Positions 1-5,320 of a DNA stretch of 5,398 nt are shown here, in pieces (position 1 is the first letter of the stretch; each line of letters opens with the position of its first letter). Location: contig CAMQYB010000150.1 in the NCBI GenBank assembly GCA_947039055.1, forward strand, positions 1 through 5,398, in the 5' to 3' direction. The stretch comes from an uncultured Deferribacteraceae bacterium. Its GTDB lineage: Bacteria; Chrysiogenota; Deferribacteres; Deferribacterales; Mucispirillaceae. The position numbers and the translations under genes were made by a program. The notes under the pieces were generated by a model that made no database searches, was not told the origin of the DNA, and saw only the letters and a program-made list of their open reading frames with translations.

Positions 1-7
1 GCTTAAT

Positions 8-1123
8 CTACTTCTTGCTTAGTTTGATCTCTCTTCCGTATCCTGTAAAAGCACGAGTCTTAGGATTAATATTTTTTGCCACTCTTCCACCTAGATAATT
101 CACAGCCATAGAGTAACCTATACTATTATTATATCTCATAATAACGCATAGATTATCAAATGCGACATAATACTCAAACTTATCGTTACCGACACCGATT
201 TTAAGCAATTTACCTTTAAGGTTATCATTAACAGGAGTGCTTTTAGAAAAATTAATACCTGCGTTTTTAAGTTTACTAATAGAGTATTTTTTACCACTTT
301 TACAAGCTGAGCTACTAACATATTTACTATATTTTTTACTTTTTGCACTATTAACCGTTACTTTTTCAATAATCGGTTGTCCTTTCTTCCAGCCGTATGA
401 TGATAGATAGTTAGCTGTTGAAAATATCGCATCTTTATGATTATTAATAATATCAATATATCCATCACCATCACCATCAATACCATATCTATCAATATTG
501 CTTGGCATAAATTGAGGTATACCTAATGCTCCTGCGTATGAGCTTCTAAAAAGTGTAGGATCTTGATTAAATTTCTTTGATAGCACTAAAAATGATTCTA
601 ACTCTTTTTTAAAATAATTAGATCTTCTTGTCTCAATAAAAGATAGTGCATATAAAGCCTCTAATGCGTTATATCTCATCCTAACAGTGCCGTAGTTTGT
701 CTCTACTCCTAAAATACTAACAACTATATATGATGGCACACCAAATCTTTTCTCAGCCTCTATTAACGCATCTTTATTCTTCTTAAAATACTCAACACCT
801 TGGTTAGTTCTTCTATCGTTAACCATGTTATCTCTATAAGCATACCAGTTAAATCTTCCTCTTGGGATTGCTCTTATAGATGCATTTCCAGCCTTTTCAA
901 CTCTCTCTTTCGATACATCTGCAAAAATACCAGCAAGATACTTTTTATCAAATCCATGCTTATCGTGCATTTCATCTATAAATAAAAGAAGTTGATCCGA
1001 CTCGCTTTGTAGCTCTTTTTTCGGATCTTCTTTCATCTTATTAGGGTATTTTGTACAATCAGATGTTGAGAAAACAATCAATGTAAGTGTAAGTAATAAT
1101 ACTATTTTTCTAACAATAAACAT
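8..1123 (-). CDS. mltB: MltB-family lytic murein transglycosylase (SLT_2 / GH103-like), probable lipoprotein
   Basis: A 371-aa protein that should cleave the MurNAc-GlcNAc bond of peptidoglycan non-hydrolytically, leaving 1,6-anhydro-MurNAc ends, in the periplasm. The N-terminus has Arg5-Lys6, a hydrophobic stretch at about 7-18, then a Cys at 23 preceded by T-S-D, followed by a charged linker. This looks like a lipoprotein signal, but Asp just before the Cys is atypical. The catalytic segment is clear: I-L-G-V-E-T-N-Y-G-T with the presumed acid Glu141, then S-S-Y-A-G-A-L-G-I-P-Q-F-M-P-S (194-208) and an EF-hand-like Asp/Gly loop (about 216-224), as in the E. coli MltB/Slt35 fold. The C-terminal Y-Y-V-A-F-D-N-L ... 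R-Y-N-N-S (318-334) also matches the family, and the length is near the 361 aa of E. coli MltB. A Ser/Lys-rich stretch lies at about 257-300. The start at 1123 is set by the signal sequence; no Shine-Dalgarno is visible. It is divergent from rpe. Family call is secure; the exact paralogue (symbol) is less so. Confidence 0.93.
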   Translation of the reverse strand: MFIVRKIVLLLTLTLIVFSTSDCTKYPNKMKEDPKKELQSESDQLLLFIDEMHDKHGFDKKYLAGIFADVSKERVEKAGNASIRAIPRGRFNWYAYRDNMVNDRRTNQGVEYFKKNKDALIEAEKRFGVPSYIVVSILGVETNYGTVRMRYNALEALYALSFIETRRSNYFKKELESFLVLSKKFNQDPTLFRSSYAGALGIPQFMPSNIDRYGIDGDGDGYIDIINNHKDAIFSTANYLSSYGWKKGQPIIEKVTVNSAKSKKYSKYVSSSACKSGKKYSISKLKNAGINFSKSTPVNDNLKGKLLKIGVGNDKFEYYVAFDNLCVIMRYNNSIGYSMAVNYLGGRVAKNINPKTRAFTGYGREIKLSKK

Positions 1124-1128
1124 ATAAA

Positions 1129-1157
1129 GTATTACTATAGAATAATATCTTTGTAAA
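1129..1157 (-). promoter_or_regulatory. Possible promoter of the transglycosylase gene
   Basis: On the minus strand a TTTACA (1157-1152, five of six to the -35 consensus) is followed after 17 bp by TAATAC (1134-1129), a poor -10. If used, transcription would begin at about the start codon at 1123, giving an almost leaderless mRNA, which would agree with the absence of a ribosome site. In DNA this AT-rich such matches arise by chance, so this is tentative. Confidence 0.25.
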
Positions 1158-1231
1158 CTAAATATTTCAGCAGTACAATGCTTTAGGCTTTATCTGTATA
1201 ACTAATTGTGCTATTATGTTATTAGAAAATT

Positions 1232-1288
1232 AAACAATTTACGTGACAATACTGTTAAAACTAAGAAGTTTTTATCTATAAATTGTTT
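1232..1288. repeat. Nested inverted repeats in the divergent mltB-rpe spacer
   Basis: An outer pair, AAACAATTTA (1232-1241) and TAAATTGTTT (1279-1288), is perfectly complementary over 10 bp. Inside it, AAAACT (1257-1262) and AGTTTT (1267-1272) form a 6-bp stem with a 4-nt loop AAGA. Both lie in what would be the 5' leader or promoter region of rpe and could fold in RNA or mark protein-binding sites. All arms are AT-rich, so chance remains possible. The rest of the 1124-1314 spacer shows nothing else I can support beyond weak promoter-like hexamers such as TATTAT at 1212-1217 and TATAAA at 1277-1282. Confidence 0.4.
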
Positions 1289-1305
1289 TTATTAAAATTA
1301 GTAGT

Positions 1306-1309
1306 GAGG
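1306..1309 (+). promoter_or_regulatory. Ribosome binding site of rpe
   Basis: GAGG ends five bases before the ATG at 1315. This fixes the start of the epimerase and agrees with the family's usual N-terminus, which begins just before the S-I-L-S-S-D-F motif. Confidence 0.8.
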
Positions 1310-1314
1310 TTTTT

Positions 1315-1959
1315 ATGATAGTTTCTGCATCAATTTTGTCATCTGATTTCTCAAAATTAAAGGAAGAAGTTCAAGCCGTGGATCTTGCAGGTGCTGATTG
1401 GGTTCACCTTGATATCATGGACGGACATTTTGTACCTAATATTACTTACGGAGCTTCTGTTGTAAAATCTATCCGTAACCATACAAAAAAAATATTTGAT
1501 ACGCATCTTATGATATCAAACCCTTCACAATATGTTGATGACTTTATTAACGCTGGATCAGATATCATAACTATACATTACGAAGCAGATATACATCTAC
1601 ATCGTACGATAAGTTATATTCAGTCTAAAGGTGTGAAAGCAGGTGTATCACTTAACCCAGCAACCCCTGTGTCTGTTTTGGAAGAGATTATTAACTATGT
1701 CGATCTTGTGCTTGTAATGACAGTTAATCCTGGGTTTCCTGCACAAAGCATTGTTCCGTCGTCGTATAGCAAAGTTGCAAAAGTTAGAGAGATGATTAAA
1801 TCAACAAAAAAAGATATCTATCTTGAAGTTGATGGTGGTGTTAATGATAAAACATATAAAGAGTTAATCTCTGCTGGTGCAACTGCACTTGTATCTGGAA
1901 ACTATATCTTTCAAGCAGAAAATTATAAAACTGCGATAGATAAACTTAAAACATATTAG
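1315..1959 (+). CDS. rpe: Ribulose-phosphate 3-epimerase
   Basis: A 214-aa cytoplasmic TIM-barrel enzyme interconverting D-ribulose 5-phosphate and D-xylulose 5-phosphate in the pentose phosphate pathway. Motifs in order: S-I-L-S-S-D-F (6-12); H-L-D-I-M-D-G-H-F-V-P-N (31-42), containing metal ligand His31 and catalytic/metal Asp33; D-T-H-L-M (62-66) with metal ligand His64; I-H-Y-E-A-D (87-92); G-V-S-L-N-P-A-T (110-117); V-M-T-V-N-P-G-F (134-141); E-V-D-G-G-V (171-176) with the second catalytic/metal Asp173; and the phosphate-binding end V-S-G-N-Y-I-F (193-199). All four metal ligands are present and the length is close to the usual 215-225 aa. One oddity is N-P-G-F-P-A-Q where most relatives have N-P-G-F-G-G-Q. 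A good Shine-Dalgarno precedes it. It stands alone, with gaps of about 190 bp on both sides, and no convincing rho-independent terminator follows. Confidence 0.96.
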   Translation: MIVSASILSSDFSKLKEEVQAVDLAGADWVHLDIMDGHFVPNITYGASVVKSIRNHTKKIFDTHLMISNPSQYVDDFINAGSDIITIHYEADIHLHRTISYIQSKGVKAGVSLNPATPVSVLEEIINYVDLVLVMTVNPGFPAQSIVPSSYSKVAKVREMIKSTKKDIYLEVDGGVNDKTYKELISAGATALVSGNYIFQAENYKTAIDKLKTY

Positions 1960-1964
1960 GCTAT

Positions 1965-2000
1965 AATTAGACTAAATTAGACTTGATTAAAATAATCTAA
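1965..2000. repeat. Short direct and inverted repeats after rpe
   Basis: AATTAGACT occurs at 1965-1973 and again at 1975-1983 (period 10). Its TTAGA core is complementary to TCTAA at 1996-2000, so a weak hairpin is possible. No U-run follows, so I do not call a terminator. The spacer from here to 2095 is plain AT-rich sequence. Confidence 0.3.
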
Positions 2001-2087
2001 AGCTATCTTAATAGTAAATATAATTAATATATAATTTTTATAGAACACTTTTTATGTATATCATTAGCTTTTATACTTTTATTTTAA

Positions 2088-2093
2088 TATTAT
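2088..2093 (+). promoter_or_regulatory. Possible -10 element of the response regulator gene
   Basis: TATTAT lies so that transcription would start at about 2100, exactly where the dyad at 2100-2117 begins. No convincing -35 stands 16-18 bp upstream (TTAGCT at 2064-2069 matches only weakly), so the assignment depends mainly on its position relative to the dyad. Confidence 0.25.
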
Positions 2094-2097
2094 CTAT

Positions 2098-2118
2098 GTT
2101 ACAGTATGGTTACTGTAT
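2098..2118. promoter_or_regulatory. Operator-like dyad and direct repeat ahead of the response regulator
   Basis: TACAGTA (2100-2106), spacer TGGT, TACTGTA (2111-2117) is a perfect 7-bp inverted repeat with a 4-nt centre. The same bases can be read as two direct repeats, GTTACAGTAT (2098-2107) and GTTACTGTAT (2109-2118), with one mismatch and an 11-bp period, about one helical turn. This is the geometry of a dimer-binding operator, or of a small hairpin in the mRNA leader. It is 33 bp upstream of the true start at 2151. The binding protein is unknown. Confidence 0.5.
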
Positions 2119-2139
2119 TAGTTGTTAAAATAAATAATC

Positions 2140-2143
2140 GAGG
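2140..2143 (+). promoter_or_regulatory. Ribosome binding site that decides the response regulator start
   Basis: GAGG is seven bases upstream of the ATG at 2151. The in-frame ATG at 2106 has no such site, and its 15 extra residues do not fit the receiver-domain N-terminus, so 2151 is chosen. Confidence 0.8.
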
Positions 2144-2150
2144 TACTGCT

Positions 2151-2510
2151 ATGAATGAAAAAATCCTTATTGTAGATGACGAAGCAGAAATTCGCTTTCT
2201 ATTCTCTTCAGAAATAAAAGACGCTGGTTACACAACATTTGAAGCATCTAATTCAGCTGAGTGTTTTGCTATTTTAGAGAAAGAAAGTATCGACCTATGT
2301 ATTCTTGATATCAAACTGAAAGGCGAATCTGGAATTGATATTCTACAACGCATTTCTAAAGATTACAAAAATATCAAAACTATTGTTGCAACAGCGTATG
2401 CATCGTATCAAGACGATCATTCAACTTGGGCAGCTGATGGTTGTTGGGTTAAATCTCAAAACATCGAACCATTAATAGAAGAAATTAAAAAAGTTTTAGG
2501 TAAAAAGTAA
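2151..2510 (+). CDS. Single-domain response regulator (CheY/Spo0F-like receiver)
   Basis: A 119-aa cytoplasmic protein made of one phosphoacceptor receiver domain and nothing else. It starts M-N-E-K-I-L-I-V-D-D-E with the acidic pair Asp9-Asp10. The phosphoacceptor is Asp53 in C-I-L-D-I-K, the switch Thr is Thr81 in V-A-T-A-Y, and the conserved Lys is Lys101 in C-W-V-K-S. All residues needed for Mg2+ binding and phosphorylation by a histidine kinase are therefore present. The usual Lys-Pro after the fifth strand is Lys-Ser, a variant I recall in other stand-alone receivers. Without a DNA-binding or enzymatic domain it must act through protein contact, as a phosphorelay intermediate or motor/enzyme effector; the partner cannot be read from this window. 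An operator-like dyad precedes it, and a structured 311-bp region separates it from the downstream sugar-nucleotide gene, so co-transcription is not obvious. The family is secure, the pathway is not. Confidence 0.93.
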   Translation: MNEKILIVDDEAEIRFLFSSEIKDAGYTTFEASNSAECFAILEKESIDLCILDIKLKGESGIDILQRISKDYKNIKTIVATAYASYQDDHSTWAADGCWVKSQNIEPLIEEIKKVLGKK

Positions 2511-2520
2511 CACCATTTAT

Positions 2521-2562
2521 TGCTTTATTTTTGTAGTATACATTATTAGTAGAAATAAAGCA
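2521..2562. repeat. 10-bp inverted repeat after the response regulator stop
   Basis: TGCTTTATTT (2521-2530) and AAATAAAGCA (2553-2562) are perfectly complementary, and wobble pairs could extend the stem inward by about four more. The first arm begins 11 bases after the stop codon, where a terminator is expected, but the stem is AT-rich and no U-run follows on either strand. It may protect or process the 3' end rather than terminate transcription. Confidence 0.45.
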
Positions 2563-2573
2563 TATCCATAACA

Positions 2574-2592
2574 AATAACATTCAATGTTATT
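2574..2592. promoter_or_regulatory. Perfect 19-bp palindrome, candidate operator
   Basis: AATAACATT, a single central C, then AATGTTATT: nine base pairs of perfect dyad symmetry around one base. It is immediately followed by the 13-bp repeat array. The compact symmetry suits a dimeric regulator. The protein and the direction of control are unknown. Confidence 0.5.
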
Positions 2593-2631
2593 GTAGTCAT
2601 TTTAAGTAGTCGTTTTAAGCAGTCGTTGTAT
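2593..2631 (+). repeat. Three tandem 13-bp repeats
   Basis: GTAGTCATTTTAA (2593-2605), GTAGTCGTTTTAA (2606-2618) and GCAGTCGTTGTAT (2619-2631) sit head to tail without spacers, the first two differing by one base. A fourth copy, GTAGTCGTTTTAT, is at 2709-2721, followed by a shortened fifth (ATTCGTTGTAT, 2722-2732). They lie just upstream of -10-like elements, so binding sites for an activator or other protein are plausible. Confidence 0.6.
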
Positions 2632-2708
2632 TAATAATTAATGATGATTTTAAGGCTCTATTTGCTCCATATATAAATCTAGTCTTTAACCATTCCGTAC
2701 CAATCAAT
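2606..2708 (+). repeat. Tandem leader duplication, copy 1
   Basis: First copy of a diverged tandem duplication. It shares with copy 2 the 13-bp box at the start, a TTGTATTA segment, TGATGATTTTAAGG-like sequence, GGCTCTATTTGC, TATAAATCTAGTCTTTA and an ending similar to CCGTACCAATC. Copy 1 is longer by an extra 13-bp box and a few A/T bases. The shared core can fold: TTAAGGCT...ATTT (2650-2663) pairs with AAAT...AGTCTTTAA (2675-2689) around an 11-nt loop, with a 2x2 internal loop and one bulged T. Confidence 0.7.
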
Positions 2709-2802
2709 GTAGTCGTTTTATATTCGTTGTATTATAATGATGATGTTAAGGCTCTATTTGCACCATTTATAAATCTAGTCTTTAGCACAACCGTATCAAA
2801 TC
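2709..2802 (+). repeat. Tandem leader duplication, copy 2
   Basis: Second copy, adjacent to the fusion gene. It begins with the 13-bp box, contains a consensus TATAAT (2733-2738), and repeats the hairpin core: arms at 2747-2759 and 2771-2784, again with an 11-nt loop, the same internal loop and the same bulged T. Differences from copy 1 within the core fall mostly in the loop (GCTCCATATAT against GCACCATTTAT), so the stem is conserved. It ends near 2802, before the Shine-Dalgarno. Confidence 0.7.
2733..2738 (+). promoter_or_regulatory. Possible -10 element of the fusion gene promoter
   Basis: A perfect TATAAT. The -35 position 17 bp upstream (2710-2715) is not consensus but falls inside the 13-bp box at 2709-2721, the arrangement of an activator-dependent promoter. 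Transcription would start at about 2745, putting the copy 2 hairpin at the very 5' end of the mRNA. Copy 1 has an analogous but weaker TATTAA at 2629-2634. Confidence 0.4.
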
Positions 2803-2807
2803 TTTTT

Positions 2808-2817
2808 GGAAGGTGAT
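2808..2817 (+). promoter_or_regulatory. Ribosome binding site that decides the fusion gene start
   Basis: GGAAGGTGAT matches the 3' end of 16S rRNA well through its AGGTGAT part. In-frame starts lie at GTG 2813, ATG 2816 and ATG 2822. The first two overlap or crowd the site, and only 2822 has normal spacing and begins directly with the M-K-A-V-V-M-A-G-G family N-terminus. Confidence 0.8.
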
Positions 2818-2821
2818 GTTT

Positions 2822-5320
2822 ATGAAAGCAGTGGTTATGGCAGGTGGATTTGGTACACGTATTCAACCACTAACTGCCAATGTTCCGAAACCGATGATTC
2901 CCGTTTATAATGAACCAATGATGAAGTATATCATATTATCTCTTCGTGATGCAGGGATAAAAGATATCGCAATACTGTTATACTTCAAACCAGAAGTTGT
3001 TCAGGATTATTTTGGCGATGGTTCAAAATTTGGTATAAATATCCATTACGTACTTCCAGATAGTGACTACGGTACGGCTGGTGCTGTGAAAAAAGCTGAA
3101 GAATTCTTGAACGAACGATTTATTGTCGTTTCAGGTGATCTATTAACTGATTTCAACATTCCTGAAATAATCGGCTATCATGAAGCGAAACAATCTAAGG
3201 CGACAATCACCTTAACATCTGTTCCTGATCCGTTACAATTCGGTGTTGTTATAACAGATGAAAACGGTAAAATATTAAGATTTTTGGAGAAACCAGGATG
3301 GGGAGAAGTTTTCTCTGATACCATCAATACTGGAATATATGTTTTTGAACCAGAAGTTTTATCATACATACCTGAGAATAAAAATTTCGATTTCTCTCAA
3401 GATCTTTTCCCTAGCATGATGGCTAGAGGCGTAGATATTTTTGGCTATAACGCTAAAGGATACTGGCGAGATATAGGTAATCCTGACTCATATCGTACAT
3501 CTCTACTTGAGATTGCTGAAGGAAAAATTAAATTAGATTTCGCTGGAACTAAAAAAGATTATCCATCAGGAGTATTATACCACGGCGAGAAAAGTAATAT
3601 AGCTAACTCTGCTGATATCAAAGGGCTTGTTGTCGTAGGCGATAACTGTACTATTGAAGATAATGTCACATTAACCGATTGTTGTTTAGGTAGTAATTGT
3701 ACTGTTGAAAAATCTACATCAATTGATAGATCTATCTTATGGGACGGTGTTAAAATCGGTACTGATTCTGATATATCAAACGCAGTATTATGCGATAATA
3801 TTCTAATCGGTTCATCGGTTAAAATGGCTAAAGGTTCTATTATTGCTCAAGACACAAAGATAGGTAATAACGTTATTTTTGAAAGAGACATAATGGTATG
3901 GCCTAATAAATTAATAGATGAAGGTTCAATTATTTCATCTAACCTAATTTGGGGAGATAGATGGAAGAACTCAATATTTGAAGGTGGAAAAGTTTCTGCT
4001 AGAACAAACGTTGAACTATCATCTGAAATGGCTGCAAAATTAGGAGCAGCGTTTGGATCTCTTCTTCCTGAGGGTTCAAGAATTCTTATAGCAAGAGATT
4101 ATCATAGAGCATCAAGAATGCTTAAAAGATCTTTCCTTGGTGGATTACTATCTGCTGGTGTTAGCGTTATAGATCTGCGTATGGAAACTCTACCTACACT
4201 TAGATATAAATTGATGACTTTCGGAGAAGTTGGTGGTGTACATTTTAGACAATCACCTACTGATCCTACTCATACTGAAATATTATTCTTTGATGAAAAT
4301 GGAGATAATATAGATACTGGTATCGAAAAAAATCTTGAAAGAATATTCTTTAGAGAAAATTTCAGAAGAGTAACGCATAAAGATATCGGAGATATTACAG
4401 AGAAACATATGGTTAAAGAGTATTATCGTGAAAGTGTTCTTAACACTATAAACTTGCTCTTTTTACAATCACATAATACATCAATAGTTGTCGATCTGCT
4501 GAACGGAACTACAAATGCTATCTTGCCAGACTTATTGAAAGCAACTGGTATTGAAGCTGTTATCCTTAACGCTAATCACGATGAAATGAAGTTATCACGT
4601 TCAGAAAATCAGTTAGAGAAAACATCTAACCAAGTATCACGCATTGTTAAAGCTCTTGATGCTGATGCTGGATTTATTATTCATCCATCAGGTGAGAGAA
4701 TTGGTTTAGTTGATGATAAAGGTGAAATATATTCTGGACATAAGCTTATTATGTTAATTCTTCTACTTATTGATGGAAGTGTAGATCATAAAGTAAAAGT
4801 GTTTTTACCAGCTTTTGCACCAACATTAATTGATAGCAAACTTAAAAATATTCAGATAGTACGAGGCAAATATACAGGTATTAAAAGTGCTGTTCTTAAA
4901 GATTACTATTTCTCATCAGATCTTAGATCGTTACTTAGATTTACCGATCACATGCCATTTCCTGATTCTATATTTGCATGTTTAAAAATCGTTGAGATGT
5001 TGAAAAAAATAGGTAAACCTTTATCTGAGATTGCAAAAGATATTCCTAAATACTCATTTTTCCATTCGGTTATAAACTGTCCTATTGAAGCTAAAGGATA
5101 CCTTATGCGTAAGATGAGTGAAGAAGCTAGAGATCGTGAAGTATCATTTATTGACGGTATAAAAATCCTAAATGATGACGCTTGGGTGTTAATGCTTCCA
5201 GATCAATACTCTCCTAACGTACATTTATATGTTGAGGGTGTAAAAGATTCTTCAGGAAGTAAGTTGCACGGTGAATTTATTAAAAAGATAAACGACTGGA
5301 TAGATGAGTGTAATAACTAA
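2822..5320 (+). CDS. Sugar-phosphate nucleotidyltransferase / hexapeptide / phosphohexomutase-like fusion
   Basis: An 832-aa three-part cytoplasmic protein, of the kind usually annotated mannose-1-phosphate guanylyltransferase/phosphomannomutase. Residues 1 to about 235 are a nucleotidyltransferase: A-G-G-F-G-T-R (7-13), V-P-K-P-M (21-25), S-G-D (104-106) with presumed metal-binding Asp106, E-K-P-G (156-159), and G-Y-W-R-D-I-G (213-219). This part should join a sugar 1-phosphate to an NTP, giving NDP-sugar and pyrophosphate. Residues about 250-375 have the I-G/V-G hexapeptide periodicity of a left-handed beta-helix. Residues about 385-830 follow the phosphohexomutase fold, but the catalytic loops are altered: R-Q-S-P-T-D-P (476-482) where T-A-S-H-N-P is expected, H-P-S-G-E-R (621-626) in place of the metal loop D-G-D-x-D-R, and L-P-D-Q-Y-S-P (792-798) in place of R-x-S-x-T-E-P. 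From memory similar changes occur in relatives, so this half may be regulatory. The substrate (mannose or glucose 1-phosphate, GTP or UTP) is not certain. It is probably used for envelope or exopolysaccharide sugars. Confidence 0.88.
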   Translation: MKAVVMAGGFGTRIQPLTANVPKPMIPVYNEPMMKYIILSLRDAGIKDIAILLYFKPEVVQDYFGDGSKFGINIHYVLPDSDYGTAGAVKKAEEFLNERFIVVSGDLLTDFNIPEIIGYHEAKQSKATITLTSVPDPLQFGVVITDENGKILRFLEKPGWGEVFSDTINTGIYVFEPEVLSYIPENKNFDFSQDLFPSMMARGVDIFGYNAKGYWRDIGNPDSYRTSLLEIAEGKIKLDFAGTKKDYPSGVLYHGEKSNIANSADIKGLVVVGDNCTIEDNVTLTDCCLGSNCTVEKSTSIDRSILWDGVKIGTDSDISNAVLCDNILIGSSVKMAKGSIIAQDTKIGNNVIFERDIMVWPNKLIDEGSIISSNLIWGDRWKNSIFEGGKVSARTNVELSSEMAAKLGAAFGSLLPEGSRILIARDYHRASRMLKRSFLGGLLSAGVSVIDLRMETLPTLRYKLMTFGEVGGVHFRQSPTDPTHTEILFFDENGDNIDTGIEKNLERIFFRENFRRVTHKDIGDITEKHMVKEYYRESVLNTINLLFLQSHNTSIVVDLLNGTTNAILPDLLKATGIEAVILNANHDEMKLSRSENQLEKTSNQVSRIVKALDADAGFIIHPSGERIGLVDDKGEIYSGHKLIMLILLLIDGSVDHKVKVFLPAFAPTLIDSKLKNIQIVRGKYTGIKSAVLKDYYFSSDLRSLLRFTDHMPFPDSIFACLKIVEMLKKIGKPLSEIAKDIPKYSFFHSVINCPIEAKGYLMRKMSEEARDREVSFIDGIKILNDDAWVLMLPDQYSPNVHLYVEGVKDSSGSKLHGEFIKKINDWIDECNN

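Larger units (their letters stand above)
2511..2821. other. Structured non-coding region between the receiver gene and the fusion gene
   Basis: This 311-bp gap has no gene I can support. In order it holds a 10-bp inverted repeat (2521-2562), a perfect palindrome (2574-2592), three 13-bp tandem repeats (2593-2631), and two diverged copies of a roughly 100-bp unit (2606-2708 and 2709-2802), ending in the ribosome site of the fusion gene. Taken together it looks like a regulatory region with a duplicated promoter/leader. Confidence 0.7.

Noticed and set aside
136..348. Second minus-strand frame within the transglycosylase
   Set aside because: It is an overlapping frame of the real gene with low-complexity composition and no family features.
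800..985. Small plus-strand open frame opposite the transglycosylase
   Set aside because: It is antisense to a well-conserved catalytic region, with no ribosome site or recognisable protein features.
1189..1217. Promoter of rpe (TTTATC, 17 bp, TATTAT)
   Set aside because: The -35 matches only three of six bases; at this AT content it is not distinguishable from chance.
1965..2000. Rho-independent terminator of rpe
   Set aside because: The possible stem has only about five pairs, is AT-only apart from one G-C, and has no U-run after it.
2098..2118. LexA (SOS) box
   Set aside because: The half-sites are in the opposite order and spacing to the CTGT-N8-ACAG consensus, and no SOS gene is adjacent.
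2106..2150. N-terminal extension of the response regulator from the ATG at 2106
   Set aside because: No ribosome site precedes it, the added residues do not fit a receiver fold, and the ATG lies inside an operator-like dyad; GAGG supports 2151.
2593..2802. CRISPR array
   Set aside because: The 13-bp units are contiguous without spacers and the roughly 100-bp units diverge by substitutions and indels; there are no cas genes.
3178..3369. Minus-strand open frame within the nucleotidyltransferase domain
   Set aside because: It is a shadow of the strongly conserved plus-strand coding sequence.
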